This document shows, one piece after another, positions 43,629-53,445 of a stretch of DNA of 64,000 nt. The translations under genes were made by a program, and so were the position numbers. Each line of letters begins with the position of its first letter. The first letter of the stretch is position 1. The notes below the pieces were generated by a model. It saw nothing but the letters and a program-made list of their open reading frames with translations. It was not told the origin of the DNA and did no database searches. This DNA is from UBA4421 sp028228615 (GTDB lineage: Bacteria > Pseudomonadota > Gammaproteobacteria > Pseudomonadales > Azotimanducaceae), in NCBI GenBank assembly GCA_028228615.1, contig JAOJBS010000010.1, positions 1-64,000 of the forward strand, given 5' to 3'.

Positions 43629-46600
43629 CTATGCCAGGCCAACGCGTCGTTCCTCTAGCAACAACTTTTCCCCCACGCGTTTCTGGGAAACCTTCCATTT
43701 GGCGGGAGGCAGCGGGTGTGCAATGACTTTCTGCCGCGAGACCGGCTCAGCAAAAAATTTCAACCGCAGCTCTTCCAAATAATACTTCAACTCGAGCAAA
43801 TGCTCTGCATCATGCAATTCATTGTGAGCAATGGCGGCCAAACGATTCTCAAGGGGCTGCAGTTGTTTAACTAATTCTCGGTCTCTTGGCACGTGGCCTT
43901 GGAGGTTTTCTACCCGAGTCACTACACCCTGTAACAAACGCGGCAGTAATGGCAAAAACCGCATGGGCGTAATTTGCAAAACATTGCCGGGTACTATGCG
44001 CTGAAGATGTTCACGAATATCCGCAACGCTTTCTGCATAGGCATTAGAGCTAAAACTGTCTAACTTATTCACTATCGTGAAGCGAAGTTGCAATGCTTCA
44101 GTAAGATACTTAACCGTGTCGCGAAAAATGTCATTCAAATCGCCTCTATGCTCGTCTAAACGTTGCGCAAATTCATCGGCGTTAGCGGGCAACACTCTGC
44201 CCTCAAAATAACAATACCAGGCCACATTTAGCATCAGTTGTTCGCGCAGCACCTCGGCGCTACCTATACCCGCAAAATACAATCCAAGCTGTTTTTCCTT
44301 AGCCAGTTCACGGCGAAAAAAATTGGCAGGTTTACCAATCTGAAGTAAGGCCAGCTTTGGAAAACCTAGCCTATTTGCCTTGTCTCGAAGTTGCGCTGTT
44401 TCAAACAGCTTCAACTGAACGCTGCCATGGGCATCTACCAACCCTGGGTAGGCCATTACTGGTGCCATACCCTCCTCTACAACAACATGAGTAGGAATCT
44501 CTACATCTGGAAACTGTTGCAAATCGTTTCGCTCATAGACCTGAAAAACCTCCGTAGAGGCATGGGTTTCAACGTTAGACAACTGCGCCTTAATGTCGTT
44601 AAGGTCTCTTCCTGCAGCAAGAATACGGCCCTGCTCATCCACCACTCTGGCATTAACCATTAAGTGCGCGGGAATACGCTCAGCATCCCAATCAGCGGCA
44701 TCTACAGAAATTCTATAAAGGTCTTGCAACACCGACCCAAGCGCTGAAAGAAACCTACCTTGCCGGTAAACATTATCGGCCAGCAATCGAGCAACAATTT
44801 CTTCTAATTTGTCAGGCAGCGGCGCCAGCAATTTGCGTTTATTTTTGGGTAGAGTACGCAACCACTGTTCCACTACAGCGGGGAACATGCCCGGCACAGA
44901 CCACTGCAGAGGCTCGGATCCAACACCATGGAGAACGCCCACTGGAATGGTCATAGTGATACCGTCCGAAGCATCACCCGGCGCAAAGCGATAACTCAGC
45001 GCCAGATCAACACCCCCCAAATTCAGCGTGTTAGGAAAATCAGTGTCTCTGAGGCGCGTTGAGGCAGTGCGGAGTAATTGCTCTTGCGTAAAAAAAAGCG
45101 CTTCCTGAGCACTGCGGTCCAGGCGTTTCCACCAGCGGCCTAGGTCTCCTACCCTGCACACAGATTCCGAAACATGTTTTGCATAGAGTTGATAAACTTC
45201 GTCATCGCTAATCAACAGGTCTCTGCGGCGTCCTTTTGCCTCGCTGTCTTGAATTGAGCCGATCAGCTCTAAGTTATGACGCAAAAATGCAGGTGGATTA
45301 TTCACAGCGCCATGCACCAAGCCTTCACGAATCAGCAGGTCTCGGCAGAAAGATGGATCCACCTCGTGATAACTCATAGGTCTGCGTTCCGCTAACGTTA
45401 AACCATACAAACTCACGCTCTCGTAAGCGACCACCTCGCCTCGCTTCAGACTCCACACAGGATCGCTAAATCGTTTCTTAATAAGATGTTGGGCCTGGGC
45501 TTCGATCCAACGACTTTCTACAGCAGCAACACAGCGCGCAAAAACTCGCTGTGTCTCAACCACTTCCACTGCCACAATCCACTTGGGCGAGCGCTTAGCA
45601 AGACCTGAGCCGGGAAAAATACCGAGGCGTAAATTGCGCGGCCCAATGTATTTACCCTTCTCATCATGCTGAGCGATGAGTCCCAGCGAGCCCACCAACA
45701 CTGCCTCATGAATTTGCCGAAAAGAAGCAGGCGTGTCGTTAAGACTTAAACGCAACTCTTTACACACTACGCGCAGCTGACGATGCAACTCCCGCCACTC
45801 GCGCACGCGCACTGGATTAATAAAACGTTTGCGCAAAGTAGTTTGCCAACGATTCTTCGTTAGCTGTTCACGCTGCTCTTCGATCCACCGCCAAAGATTG
45901 AGTAGGGTTAAATAGTCCGAGTCTTTGTGCAAAAACATTTCATGAGCCGTATCGGCTGCCTGAGTTTTTCCATGGGGCCGGTCTCGAGGGTCCTGTACAG
46001 CTAAACAAGAAACTATGATCAACATTTCATTGAGGCAAGACTGCTCTTTAGCCGCAATCAGCATTCTCGCTAAACGCGGATCTACCGGCAAACGCGCCAT
46101 TAGGCGACCTGTATCAGTTAGACCACCGCCCTTCAGAGCACCAAGCTCGTCTAACAGACGCAGGGCATCGCGGATGGCCCTGGGTTCCGGCGGATCAATA
46201 AATGGAAACTTACTGATCTCCCCTAACCCAAATGCTTCCATCTGTAGAACGACAGAGGCCAAATTGACCCGTCTTATTTCTGCATCCGTGTACTCCGGAC
46301 GGCTGAAAAAATCATGTTCTTCAAAAAGCCGATAACAAATACCCGGTGCTACCCGACCACACCGGCCTTTGCGCTGGTTAGCACTGGCCTGACTGATGGG
46401 TTCAATGGGTAGTCGTTGCAACTTAGACCGGTAGCTATATCTTGAAATACGCGCAAACCCCGGATCTATGACAAAGCCAATATTGGGTACCGTTAGCGAT
46501 GTTTCGGCAACGTTGGTGGCCAAAATGATGCGCCGCTTACCGCCGGAGGACGGGTTAAATACCCGGCGCTGGTCAGCCACAGACAGCCGCGCATAGAGCG

Positions 46601-47483
46601 GTAGAATCTCAAAGCTTTCTTGGAAAGCCATGCGCAGTCGCCGGGCGGCCTCAAAAATTTCGCGCTCGCCAGAAAAGAAAATCAGCACATCTCGAGCAGA
46701 GGTCATGGGTTTGCGATCAATCTCATGCAGCACGTCCAACATTGACCCAAACTCGCCGTCGTCCCCGCCGCGATACTGAACATCTACTGGGTAGGTTCGC
46801 CCACCCACCTTGACCACCGGTGCACCATTGAAAAACTCAGAAAACCTATCGACATCAATGGTAGCGCTAGTAACAATTATTTTTAGGTCTTTACGCTTTA
46901 AGGTTAGACGTTTTAAATAGCCTAGCAGGAAGTCAATATTCAGGCTGCGCTCATGAGCCTCGTCGACAATAATCGCATCATACTTGTCTAGAAAACGGTC
47001 GTGCCTAATCTCAGTAAGCAGCAAGCCATCTGTCATGACTTTCACCAATGTATTGTCATTGGTTTGATCTGAAAAGCGCACCGCGTAACCAACGTCTTGA
47101 CCCAACTGCGCATCCATTTCCTGGGCAATTCGCTGCGCCACCGTGCGCGCGGCAATACGACGGGGCTGGGTATGACCGATAATACCGGTTAAACCTAGGC
47201 CGATCTTTAGGCAAAGCTTGGGTAACTGAGTGGTTTTACCTGAACCCGTTTCACCCGCTATGACCACAACCTGGCTGTCTTCTAACAACTTGCATATTTC
47301 GTCAACAGCTTCACTGACAGGCAAGCCATCCATTGGCGTGAGGTTTAGTTTGGCAAGGTTGCTTCTGCGCTGTTCTAGCAAAGCATGAGAAGTGTCTTCA
47401 AGAGTTTGGCGCGCCGGACCTTTCAAGCGACGCAGCTTAAAAACGTCTTTACGCATCACATCGGGATTATTTTGACCGTTCAT
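43629..47483 (-). CDS. hrpA: ATP-dependent RNA helicase HrpA
   Basis: The 1284-residue DEAH-box helicase. Walker A VVVIAGETGSGKTTQLPKL is at residues 73-90, followed by HTQPRRIAARTVAQRIA, IIVDEAHERSLN, VTSATID, LIFFSGEREI, ATNVAETSLTVP and QRKGRCGRVAPG, all in canonical order. The long C-terminal part (OB fold plus the DUF3418 region) is that of HrpA rather than the shorter HrpB. HrpA unwinds RNA and rescues stalled ribosomes in E. coli. Full length. Confidence 0.96.
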   Translation of the reverse strand: MNGQNNPDVMRKDVFKLRRLKGPARQTLEDTSHALLEQRRSNLAKLNLTPMDGLPVSEAVDEICKLLEDSQVVVIAGETGSGKTTQLPKLCLKIGLGLTGIIGHTQPRRIAARTVAQRIAQEMDAQLGQDVGYAVRFSDQTNDNTLVKVMTDGLLLTEIRHDRFLDKYDAIIVDEAHERSLNIDFLLGYLKRLTLKRKDLKIIVTSATIDVDRFSEFFNGAPVVKVGGRTYPVDVQYRGGDDGEFGSMLDVLHEIDRKPMTSARDVLIFFSGEREIFEAARRLRMAFQESFEILPLYARLSVADQRRVFNPSSGGKRRIILATNVAETSLTVPNIGFVIDPGFARISRYSYRSKLQRLPIEPISQASANQRKGRCGRVAPGICYRLFEEHDFFSRPEYTDAEIRRVNLASVVLQMEAFGLGEISKFPFIDPPEPRAIRDALRLLDELGALKGGGLTDTGRLMARLPVDPRLARMLIAAKEQSCLNEMLIIVSCLAVQDPRDRPHGKTQAADTAHEMFLHKDSDYLTLLNLWRWIEEQREQLTKNRWQTTLRKRFINPVRVREWRELHRQLRVVCKELRLSLNDTPASFRQIHEAVLVGSLGLIAQHDEKGKYIGPRNLRLGIFPGSGLAKRSPKWIVAVEVVETQRVFARCVAAVESRWIEAQAQHLIKKRFSDPVWSLKRGEVVAYESVSLYGLTLAERRPMSYHEVDPSFCRDLLIREGLVHGAVNNPPAFLRHNLELIGSIQDSEAKGRRRDLLISDDEVYQLYAKHVSESVCRVGDLGRWWKRLDRSAQEALFFTQEQLLRTASTRLRDTDFPNTLNLGGVDLALSYRFAPGDASDGITMTIPVGVLHGVGSEPLQWSVPGMFPAVVEQWLRTLPKNKRKLLAPLPDKLEEIVARLLADNVYRQGRFLSALGSVLQDLYRISVDAADWDAERIPAHLMVNARVVDEQGRILAAGRDLNDIKAQLSNVETHASTEVFQVYERNDLQQFPDVEIPTHVVVEEGMAPVMAYPGLVDAHGSVQLKLFETAQLRDKANRLGFPKLALLQIGKPANFFRRELAKEKQLGLYFAGIGSAEVLREQLMLNVAWYCYFEGRVLPANADEFAQRLDEHRGDLNDIFRDTVKYLTEALQLRFTIVNKLDSFSSNAYAESVADIREHLQRIVPGNVLQITPMRFLPLLPRLLQGVVTRVENLQGHVPRDRELVKQLQPLENRLAAIAHNELHDAEHLLELKYYLEELRLKFFAEPVSRQKVIAHPLPPAKWKVSQKRVGEKLLLEERRVGLA

Positions 47484-47682
47484 TTCGACCCTTGGATCCC
47501 AGTCACACGCCCTGCGGCTTTGGTTAGTGCGGCTAGAAAATTGTTCTAGCGCTTTTCTTTAGCTTATTGATGACTCATGCCATCTCAATGTTGCCACGAA
47601 CTCTCTAAAGGCTCGGCAGGCCGAGCCCAATATCTAAATAGCTTAGATATTTTTTTGGGAAGAGGCTTTTAGCGCAAGAGGC

Positions 47683-48843
47683 CTACTTAGAAAGATTTCC
47701 CATTCCCTCTTCAAGACCTTTGATGGTTAACGGAAACATATTTCCGCCAACCAGCTCTTGAGTCATCATCACTGAAGATGAATATTCCCAAGTTTCTTGA
47801 GGGGTAGGATTAAGCCAAATGACCTTGTCATAAATGGTAGAAAACTTCTCCATCCACGCGGCACCCGGCTCTTCGTTCCAATGCTCTACGCTACCGCCTG
47901 CATGAGTAATTTCATAAGGGGCCATGGTTGCGTCCCCCACAAACACTACTTTGTAGTCTTGAGAGAATTTATTCAGAACCTCTAGCGTAGGCATCCGTTC
48001 CGCCATACGACGTCGGTTGTCTTTCCACACAGATTCATAAATAAAGTTATGAAAGTAAAAACTCTCAATATGCTTGAACTCTGTTCTGGAGGCCGAGAAC
48101 AATTCTTCGCAAATCTTTACGTGGGCATCCATAGAGCCGCCGATGTCCAAGAACAACAAAACCTTTACGGTGTTGCGTCGCTCTGGGCGCATCTTAATGT
48201 CTAACATGCCGCCGTTGTGGGCCGTGGACTTAATTGTGCCGGAGATATCCAGCTCATCTTCCGCACCGGTTCTGGCGAATTTACGCAAGCGACGCAGAGC
48301 CATCTTGATGTTGCGCGTACCGAGCTCTACTGAATCATCCAGATTTTTATACTGGCGCTCATCCCACACCTTTTTGGCTTTCTTCTTTTTGCCTTTGCCC
48401 AGCCCGCCAGGACCACTTTGGCCTTGTCTGTCTGCATTGCCCTCGTCGCCGTCTTTGCCCTCTTCGCCGGCTTTGGCTTCGGCCTCTTCCTTGGCTTTCT
48501 TAAACGCTTCGATCAGTTTCTCAAGACCACCCAAAGACTCGATTTCTTTGAGTTGTTCAGGTGACAATGATTTTTCGAATTCGTGTCTCAGCCACTCATC
48601 GGGAATCAGACTTTCAAGCAGACCATGCAAATCCTCTAGGCCTTTAAAATAGGCGCTAAAAGCTCGGTCAAATTTGTCGTAATTCTTTTCATCTTTTACC
48701 AATGCGGTTCGGCTCAAGAGATAAAAATCATCCAAATTTGCGTAAACCAGCTGATGCTGTAGGCCACTAATAAGATCCATAAGCTCCCGGATGGTTACCG
48801 GCAGCTTATACTTTCTAAGGGTCAGAAAAAAATTGATGAGCAC
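47683..48843 (-). CDS. VWA-domain protein (CoxE/YehP-like), partner of MoxR ATPase
   Basis: A 386-residue protein. The N-terminal helical region is followed by a very acidic Lys/Glu/Gly-rich linker (about residues 115-160). The VWA domain then has metal-site motif VLLFLDIGGSMDAH, where Gly replaces the usual first Ser of DxSxS, as in the CoxE-like branch. FYFHNFIYESVWKDNRRR and VVFVGDATMAPYE follow. It starts GTG 48843, three bases after the MoxR gene. Such pairs act as chaperones that remodel or insert cofactors in target enzymes; the target here is unknown. Confidence 0.88.
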   Translation of the reverse strand: MLINFFLTLRKYKLPVTIRELMDLISGLQHQLVYANLDDFYLLSRTALVKDEKNYDKFDRAFSAYFKGLEDLHGLLESLIPDEWLRHEFEKSLSPEQLKEIESLGGLEKLIEAFKKAKEEAEAKAGEEGKDGDEGNADRQGQSGPGGLGKGKKKKAKKVWDERQYKNLDDSVELGTRNIKMALRRLRKFARTGAEDELDISGTIKSTAHNGGMLDIKMRPERRNTVKVLLFLDIGGSMDAHVKICEELFSASRTEFKHIESFYFHNFIYESVWKDNRRRMAERMPTLEVLNKFSQDYKVVFVGDATMAPYEITHAGGSVEHWNEEPGAAWMEKFSTIYDKVIWLNPTPQETWEYSSSVMMTQELVGGNMFPLTIKGLEEGMGNLSK

Positions 48844-48846
48844 AGT

Positions 48847-49695
48847 CTAGCCCCTACTATCTCGACGATTCATAAACGCCAGGCGTTCTAGCAAATGCAC
48901 GTCCTGCTCGTTCTTAACCAGCGCACCGTACAGAGGAGGAATAGCCTTGCTGGCATCCCTGTTAGTCAAAATCTCATCAGGAATATCGTCAGCCATTAGC
49001 AGCTTCAACCAATCAATCAGTTCAGAGGTAGATGGCTTCTTCTTCAGACCAGGCACTTTGCGCACGTCGAAGAAAATTTCCATAGCCTCTTTGACCATGT
49101 CCTGCTTCACGCCTGGGAAATGCACGTCAACGATTTGTTGCATGGTTTCGCGATCTGGGAAGTTAATGAAGTGGAAGAAGCAGCGACGCAAAAACGCATC
49201 TGGTAATTCTTTTTCATTGTTTGACGTAATGATAACGATAGGACGGTTTTTCGCTTTAATGGTTTTGCCTAGCTCGTAGACATAAAATTCCATGCGATCG
49301 ATTTCTTGTAACAAGTCATTTGGAAACTCAATGTCTGCCTTATCGATCTCATCGATCAACAAAACCACACGCTCTTCAGCTTCAAAGGCTTCCCAAAGCT
49401 TACCTTTCTTGATGTAGTTGCTGATGTCGTTAACACGCTCATCACCCAACTGAGAATCACGTAGGCGTGAAACCGCATCGTACTCATAAAGGCCATTAAC
49501 TGCTTTTGTGGTGGACTTGATGTGCCATTCTAAAAGCGGCATCCCAAGAGATTTTGCCACTTCAATAGCAAGCATTGTTTTACCAGTGCCTGGCTCACCT
49601 TTAATTAGCAAAGGGCGCTCTAGCTTCGCGGCGGCATCTACTGCCATGCTCAGTTCGTCGGTGGCGATATACGAGTCGGTACTTTCAAAAATCAT
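48847..49695 (-). CDS. MoxR-family AAA+ ATPase
   Basis: A 282-residue AAA+ protein: Walker A IKGEPGTGKTMLAIEVA, Walker B VVLLIDEIDKADIEFPNDLL, sensor 1 IVITSNNEKELPDAFLRRC with the arginine-finger region, and a C-terminal lid. It pairs with the VWA protein three bases downstream. Its leader carries a tandem repeat and a 17-bp palindrome. Confidence 0.92.
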   Translation of the reverse strand: MIFESTDSYIATDELSMAVDAAAKLERPLLIKGEPGTGKTMLAIEVAKSLGMPLLEWHIKSTTKAVNGLYEYDAVSRLRDSQLGDERVNDISNYIKKGKLWEAFEAEERVVLLIDEIDKADIEFPNDLLQEIDRMEFYVYELGKTIKAKNRPIVIITSNNEKELPDAFLRRCFFHFINFPDRETMQQIVDVHFPGVKQDMVKEAMEIFFDVRKVPGLKKKPSTSELIDWLKLLMADDIPDEILTNRDASKAIPPLYGALVKNEQDVHLLERLAFMNRRDSRG

Positions 49696-49712
49696 TCAAA
49701 ACTCTCTTTTTT

Positions 49713-49748
49713 TCTGTCTAGTTGTCTGTCTAGTTGTCTGTCTAGTTA
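49713..49748. repeat. 12-bp tandem repeat, three copies, in the moxR leader
   Basis: TCTGTCTAGTTG twice and TCTGTCTAGTTA once, in direct succession, starting 18 bases upstream of the moxR ATG on the minus strand. Confidence 0.85.
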
Positions 49749-49784
49749 GCTATTTATTAGATGGCTATCATATTATCGATTCAG

Positions 49785-49801
49785 TCATCTAAGTTAGATG
49801 A
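49785..49801. promoter_or_regulatory. 17-bp perfect palindrome, operator candidate
   Basis: TCATCTAA, G, TTAGATGA is an exact inverted repeat with a single central base, 90 bases upstream of moxR. Its size and symmetry suit a dimeric repressor site. No matching regulator gene is nearby. Confidence 0.5.
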
Positions 49802-50125
49802 ATAAATCTGTCTAAATTTTTAACGCAGGTTAATCGCTATGGCTATTAGTCACTTAATCTACCGATAGTCTACGAATCTGTCCCCCAACTTGTGAGCCGC
49901 TGCATTGTCTCCCCGCCCAACCCTCGCGCTCCATAACGAACTTAACCTTGTGGCCAGCTCTAATAGAAGGCCTTGAACGAACAGCAAGCTACTTTAATGG
50001 AGCTTAGGCAACCCATGCAACCATGCTATTACCGAAGATTTCTCAACCCCTCTAAAAATCAAGCCTAAAATCGGCTCAAGAGTAGATAAATACCCCATGG
50101 GCGCTAGGCGTTATTTGCCGCTATT

Positions 50126-50518
50126 TTACGCTGGGTCAGGGTTCGCCTTGCGCTCGGTTTCTGATGGCGCTGCGCTTTGGGTATTTTTGGACCTAAACAC
50201 CACCGACGCCAGCAAACCAATAATACTGACAACCCCAAGCCCTAACACCAGAATGCCCTGGCTTTCGTTAGGCTGACCGCTGGATTGAAACAAGGATTCA
50301 AAAATAAACACGACAAAAGCCGGTGCATAAACGCCCGGATAATTGGGTACGGGGGCTGGCAGAAGGAAAAATACGAATACTAGCGTTACAAAAATATACC
50401 TAAGCTTTCGGGGCCAGCGCGCACGTGCCGGTCGTGATCCTCGCAACAACAAATTCAGGCAATAGGCTCCGATGACAGCCAAAACAGCAATGACAATCCA
50501 TGCGTTGGAATAAGGCAT
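50126..50518 (-). CDS. small hydrophobic membrane protein, unknown function
   Basis: A 130-residue protein with three to four predicted membrane spans (WIVIAVLAVIGAYCLNLLL, YIFVTLVFVFFLLPAPVP, FVVFIFESLF, ILVLGLGVVSIIGLLASVVF). A polar tail (SKNTQSAAPSETERKANPDPA) follows. No motif recognised. It follows ycgN on the same strand by 28 bases and may belong to that transcript. Confidence 0.65.
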   Translation of the reverse strand: MPYSNAWIVIAVLAVIGAYCLNLLLRGSRPARARWPRKLRYIFVTLVFVFFLLPAPVPNYPGVYAPAFVVFIFESLFQSSGQPNESQGILVLGLGVVSIIGLLASVVFRSKNTQSAAPSETERKANPDPA

Positions 50519-50546
50519 TCTAATTTCCCCGACCTATCCTTAAAAA

Positions 50547-51005
50547 CTATGATTCAGGTTGATGTGACATTTCAACCCAATGAATGATCATGTCCTGCTG
50601 ATCGTCCTCGTGAACCTGCGATTCAGCGATTACTTTGCCACGCACAGAAATCTCAGCCTCGTGAACCGTATCAGGGCTACCACTGACCAACGGATGCCAC
50701 CATTGCAAATCTCGCCCCTCAGCTAAGGTGCGATAAGCGCAGGTGGTTGGCAACCAGCCAAACTCTGTGACTCTCTCTGGCGATAACTGCACGCAATTTT
50801 CCACCAGCGCATGCCGCTCTGGGTACCGTGTACATTGGCAAACATCCTGATCGAGCAAGTCGCAAACGATAGAGGTATAAAAAACCTCTTCAGTTTCATC
50901 GTCCTGTAATTTGATCATGCAGCACCTGGCGCAGCCGTCGCAGAGGCTTTCCCACTCGTCCTGATCCATTTCTGCAAAGGTCTTTTGCTGCCAAAACGGT
51001 TTCAT
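50547..51005 (-). CDS. ycgN: YcgN/UPF0260 cysteine-cluster protein
   Basis: A 152-residue protein with the family Cys pattern SLCDGCARCCMIKL, then SIVCDLLDQDVCQCTRYPERH and PTTCAYRTLAEGRDLQWWHPLVSG. Such clusters suggest Fe-S or zinc binding; no function is established. The ATG overlaps the TGA of ycgL (ATGA), and the ycgL-ycgN-rnd grouping is widely conserved. Confidence 0.92.
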   Translation of the reverse strand: MKPFWQQKTFAEMDQDEWESLCDGCARCCMIKLQDDETEEVFYTSIVCDLLDQDVCQCTRYPERHALVENCVQLSPERVTEFGWLPTTCAYRTLAEGRDLQWWHPLVSGSPDTVHEAEISVRGKVIAESQVHEDDQQDMIIHWVEMSHQPES

Positions 51006-51343
51006 TCCAACAACTCTTCGGGCAGCACGGGGGACAAATTCGGCGGCGGAAACTGCAAAAAGAAACCGTCTTTCGCTATGCCCTGCATAACCGTTGCCGC
51101 ATCAAAGAGCGCCAGTTTCAATGAAGTGGTTAACAGCAACTCCATAACAAACACTGTTCTACCAAACTGTTTGCGCAGGGCTTCTGGCAGGTCATCAAAT
51201 TCGGCCTCAATGGGCAGATAAATATAGGTGTCTATCTTTTTACTGCTGCGAAAAATTTTTACTTCAATGTCTGACAACGACGCTACGCTCACTTCCTTGC
51301 TCGATTCAAGGCTAGCCTTGTTAGTACCATCAACTGTCATCAC
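51002..51343 (-). CDS. ycgL: YcgL-domain protein
   Basis: A protein of about 113 residues with the YcgL fold: IFRSSKKIDTYIYLPIEAEF, FGRTVFVMELLLT and the C-terminal signature KDGFFLQFPPPN. The start is uncertain (GTG 51343 or ATG 51340), and either overlaps the end of rnd by 11-14 bases. Function unknown. Confidence 0.88.
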   Translation of the reverse strand: MMTVDGTNKASLESSKEVSVASLSDIEVKIFRSSKKIDTYIYLPIEAEFDDLPEALRKQFGRTVFVMELLLTTSLKLALFDAATVMQGIAKDGFFLQFPPPNLSPVLPEELLE

Positions 51344-52445
51344 TTGGCTCCAAAATCAGCAAAAACTCTTGCTCCAACAAACTTTTTCTCCAACCTAGGT
51401 AATGTTCAGACAGTTCACTATTTTTCATGTAGTCACGAAAACAGGCTTCGACATCTTTTTTACGCGCCAACAATTCTGGCGCCATAGCTAATTTCTTTGC
51501 AGCACTTACGGCAACCTCTCGTAGCGCCTTAACCTTTGCACTGGCGCCGGGTCCAAGTGGTTTGTCCAGCTGGTCTAACGGTTCATTATTTTGCGCTTTG
51601 CTGTGGCAAGCAAGCAACGCTTGGCCATGGCGCTTAACTATGGGTCCGGGCAAAGTGCTTTGCAACGTGCTCATATCCAACTGGCGCGCCATAGCAAAGG
51701 TCATCAAATGATCGTCCCACACGACCCTACTGCGCGGAATATCAAACTGCCGAGCTGCATTTTCGCGCCACTGACAAAGGGCTTGCAACATGGACAATTG
51801 CTCAGGTTTAAGCTGCCAGGCGCGCTTAACCTGGCGGTAGTACTGACTCGGCTGAGGCTCCGAATATTGTCCTCGCTGGGCCATATCTTGAGCAAACCAA
51901 TCACTTCGTCCCAACTGGATAATGCGCTCGTTGATTAGATTGTACATGGGCACAAGCAAAGTCACGTCGTCCACGGCATAGGCTAACTGCTCCTCACTCA
52001 ACGGCCGCTTTAGCCAGTTTGAGCGCGTTTGCTGTTTTTCCAAATCAACTTGCAAAAGATTGCGGGCCAAATTGGCGTAGCTCAAACTGAAATCTTCGCT
52101 GACAAACGCATTGGCAAACTGCGTATCAAATATATTTGCAGGGCGTGCACCGAGGTGGTGAAACATAAGTTCCAAATCTTCCTGGCACGCGTGCATCACC
52201 ACCAGGTGACTGGGGTTATGCAAATAGTCGACAAAGGGCTGCCAGCTCTCAATGACCAAAGGGTCCAATAGGAACACCTCATTGCCTGAGGCTATTTGAT
52301 ATAGGCCGGCTAGCGGATAAAACGTGTCTGTACGGATAAACTCCGTGTCCAAGCCAATCTGGTCTTCCCAGCTGGCCACGGCATTCGCAAGCTCCGTATC
52401 GCTATCAATCCAATAAACTGATGTTTCTTCGTCCCTGCAATGCAT
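51330..52445 (-). CDS. rnd: ribonuclease D
   Basis: A 371-residue DEDDy 3'-5' exoribonuclease: IGLDTEFIRTDTFYPLAGLYQI (Exo I Asp-Glu), VVMHACQEDLELMFHHLGA (Exo II Asp), and LAYAVDDVTLLVPMY (Exo III Tyr and Asp), then HRDC domains with LCQWRENAARQFDIPRSRVV. It trims tRNA 3' ends. The only plausible ATG (52445) lies 41 bases inside recR. Confidence 0.93.
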   Translation of the reverse strand: MHCRDEETSVYWIDSDTELANAVASWEDQIGLDTEFIRTDTFYPLAGLYQIASGNEVFLLDPLVIESWQPFVDYLHNPSHLVVMHACQEDLELMFHHLGARPANIFDTQFANAFVSEDFSLSYANLARNLLQVDLEKQQTRSNWLKRPLSEEQLAYAVDDVTLLVPMYNLINERIIQLGRSDWFAQDMAQRGQYSEPQPSQYYRQVKRAWQLKPEQLSMLQALCQWRENAARQFDIPRSRVVWDDHLMTFAMARQLDMSTLQSTLPGPIVKRHGQALLACHSKAQNNEPLDQLDKPLGPGASAKVKALREVAVSAAKKLAMAPELLARKKDVEACFRDYMKNSELSEHYLGWRKSLLEQEFLLILEPSDDS

Positions 52446-53004
52446 GGGTCAATGTGCCTCCGTCGGTGTATTCAATTTCACCACCTAGCGGAACGCCATG
52501 AGCAATTCGGCTGATGTTCGGTACTTGGTCGGCAACCAGCCGACTGATGTAGTGGGCCGTGGCCTCACCTTCTACTGTAGGATTGGTCGCCAAAATCATT
52601 TCGCTGGGCTGAATTGCTGCAATTCTGCTCTGCAGAGCCTGCAAACCAAGCTGCTCAGGGCCCATGCCATCAATGGGCGAGAGACGGCCATGCAATACAA
52701 AGTAGTACCCCCGAAAGCCCCCTGCTTGTTCAATAGCCAAAACATCAGCTGGCGATTCAACAACGCACAGCAGGCCGTTATCCCGTCGCTCGTCACTGCA
52801 CAAACGACAGATCTCGCCCTCCGTTAAATTTCGGCATAACGTACATTGCCGCACAGCTTCCATTGCGGTCTCTAGGATTTGTCCCAAATGAGTGCCACCT
52901 TGGCGGTTTCGCTGCAATAAATGCAATGCCATGCGCTGGGCGCTTTTGGGACCTACCCCCGGCAGTGCTTGCAAGGCTGAAACCAAATCATCAATAAGCG
53001 ACAT
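52405..53004 (-). CDS. recR: recombination protein RecR
   Basis: The 199-residue protein has the helix-hairpin-helix start LPGVGPKSAQRMALHLL, the four-Cys zinc finger (CTLCRNLTEGEICRLCSD) and the Toprim domain (LLCVVESPADVLAIEQAGGF; ATNPTVEGEATAHYI). It loads RecA with RecF/RecO at gaps. Its ATG overlaps the ybaB stop by one base (TGATG). Confidence 0.96.
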   Translation of the reverse strand: MSLIDDLVSALQALPGVGPKSAQRMALHLLQRNRQGGTHLGQILETAMEAVRQCTLCRNLTEGEICRLCSDERRDNGLLCVVESPADVLAIEQAGGFRGYYFVLHGRLSPIDGMGPEQLGLQALQSRIAAIQPSEMILATNPTVEGEATAHYISRLVADQVPNISRIAHGVPLGGEIEYTDGGTLTHALQGRRNISLLD

Positions 53005-53333
53005 CAGGAAGGCATTTTACCAAATGGCATATTCATACCTGAAAGTAGACCACCACTGACGCTACTCATTTTTTCGCTTTGCACTTTTTCTACACGCCGC
53101 ACGGTGTCATTGCATGCAGCTGCGAGCAAATCCTCGAGCACTTCTTTCTGTTCATTGAGCAACTCTGAGTCAATGGTCACCCGTTTTACTTCATAGCGCC
53201 CGTTCATGGTCACTTTAACCATACCGGCGCCGCTCTCACCTTGAACTTCCAGGTCAGCAATTTCTTGTTGCGCATCTTGCAACTTCGACTGCATTTGCTG
53301 GGCTTGTTTCATCAAATCACCTAAGTCTGTCAA
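53004..53333 (-). CDS. ybaB: nucleoid-associated protein YbaB/EbfC
   Basis: A 109-residue DNA-binding protein: LMKQAQQMQSKLQDAQQEIA, then VTMNGRYEVKRVTIDSELL and LEDLLAAACNDTVRRVEKVQ, ending with the Met/Gly-rich GGLLSGMNMPFGKMP. It forms tweezer-like dimers on DNA. The position between dnaX and recR is the conserved gammaproteobacterial order. Confidence 0.95.
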   Translation of the reverse strand: MTDLGDLMKQAQQMQSKLQDAQQEIADLEVQGESGAGMVKVTMNGRYEVKRVTIDSELLNEQKEVLEDLLAAACNDTVRRVEKVQSEKMSSVSGGLLSGMNMPFGKMPS

Positions 53334-53445
53334 CGTGCACTGTCTCCATATTTAGTTGGCATTTTTTCTATCTAAAACTGTTTCATCTCAAACTATTTTA
53401 CCGACAACAGCATGCGCTAAGGTTGCCTTGATTCGGCGAGCAAAA

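Larger units (their letters stand above)
49696..50125. other. intergenic region upstream of the MoxR/VWA pair
   Basis: About 430 bases. It holds the 12-bp tandem repeat and palindrome listed separately. The right half (about 49830-50125) shows nothing I can name. The promoter of the leftward moxR operon should lie near the palindrome. Confidence 0.5.
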
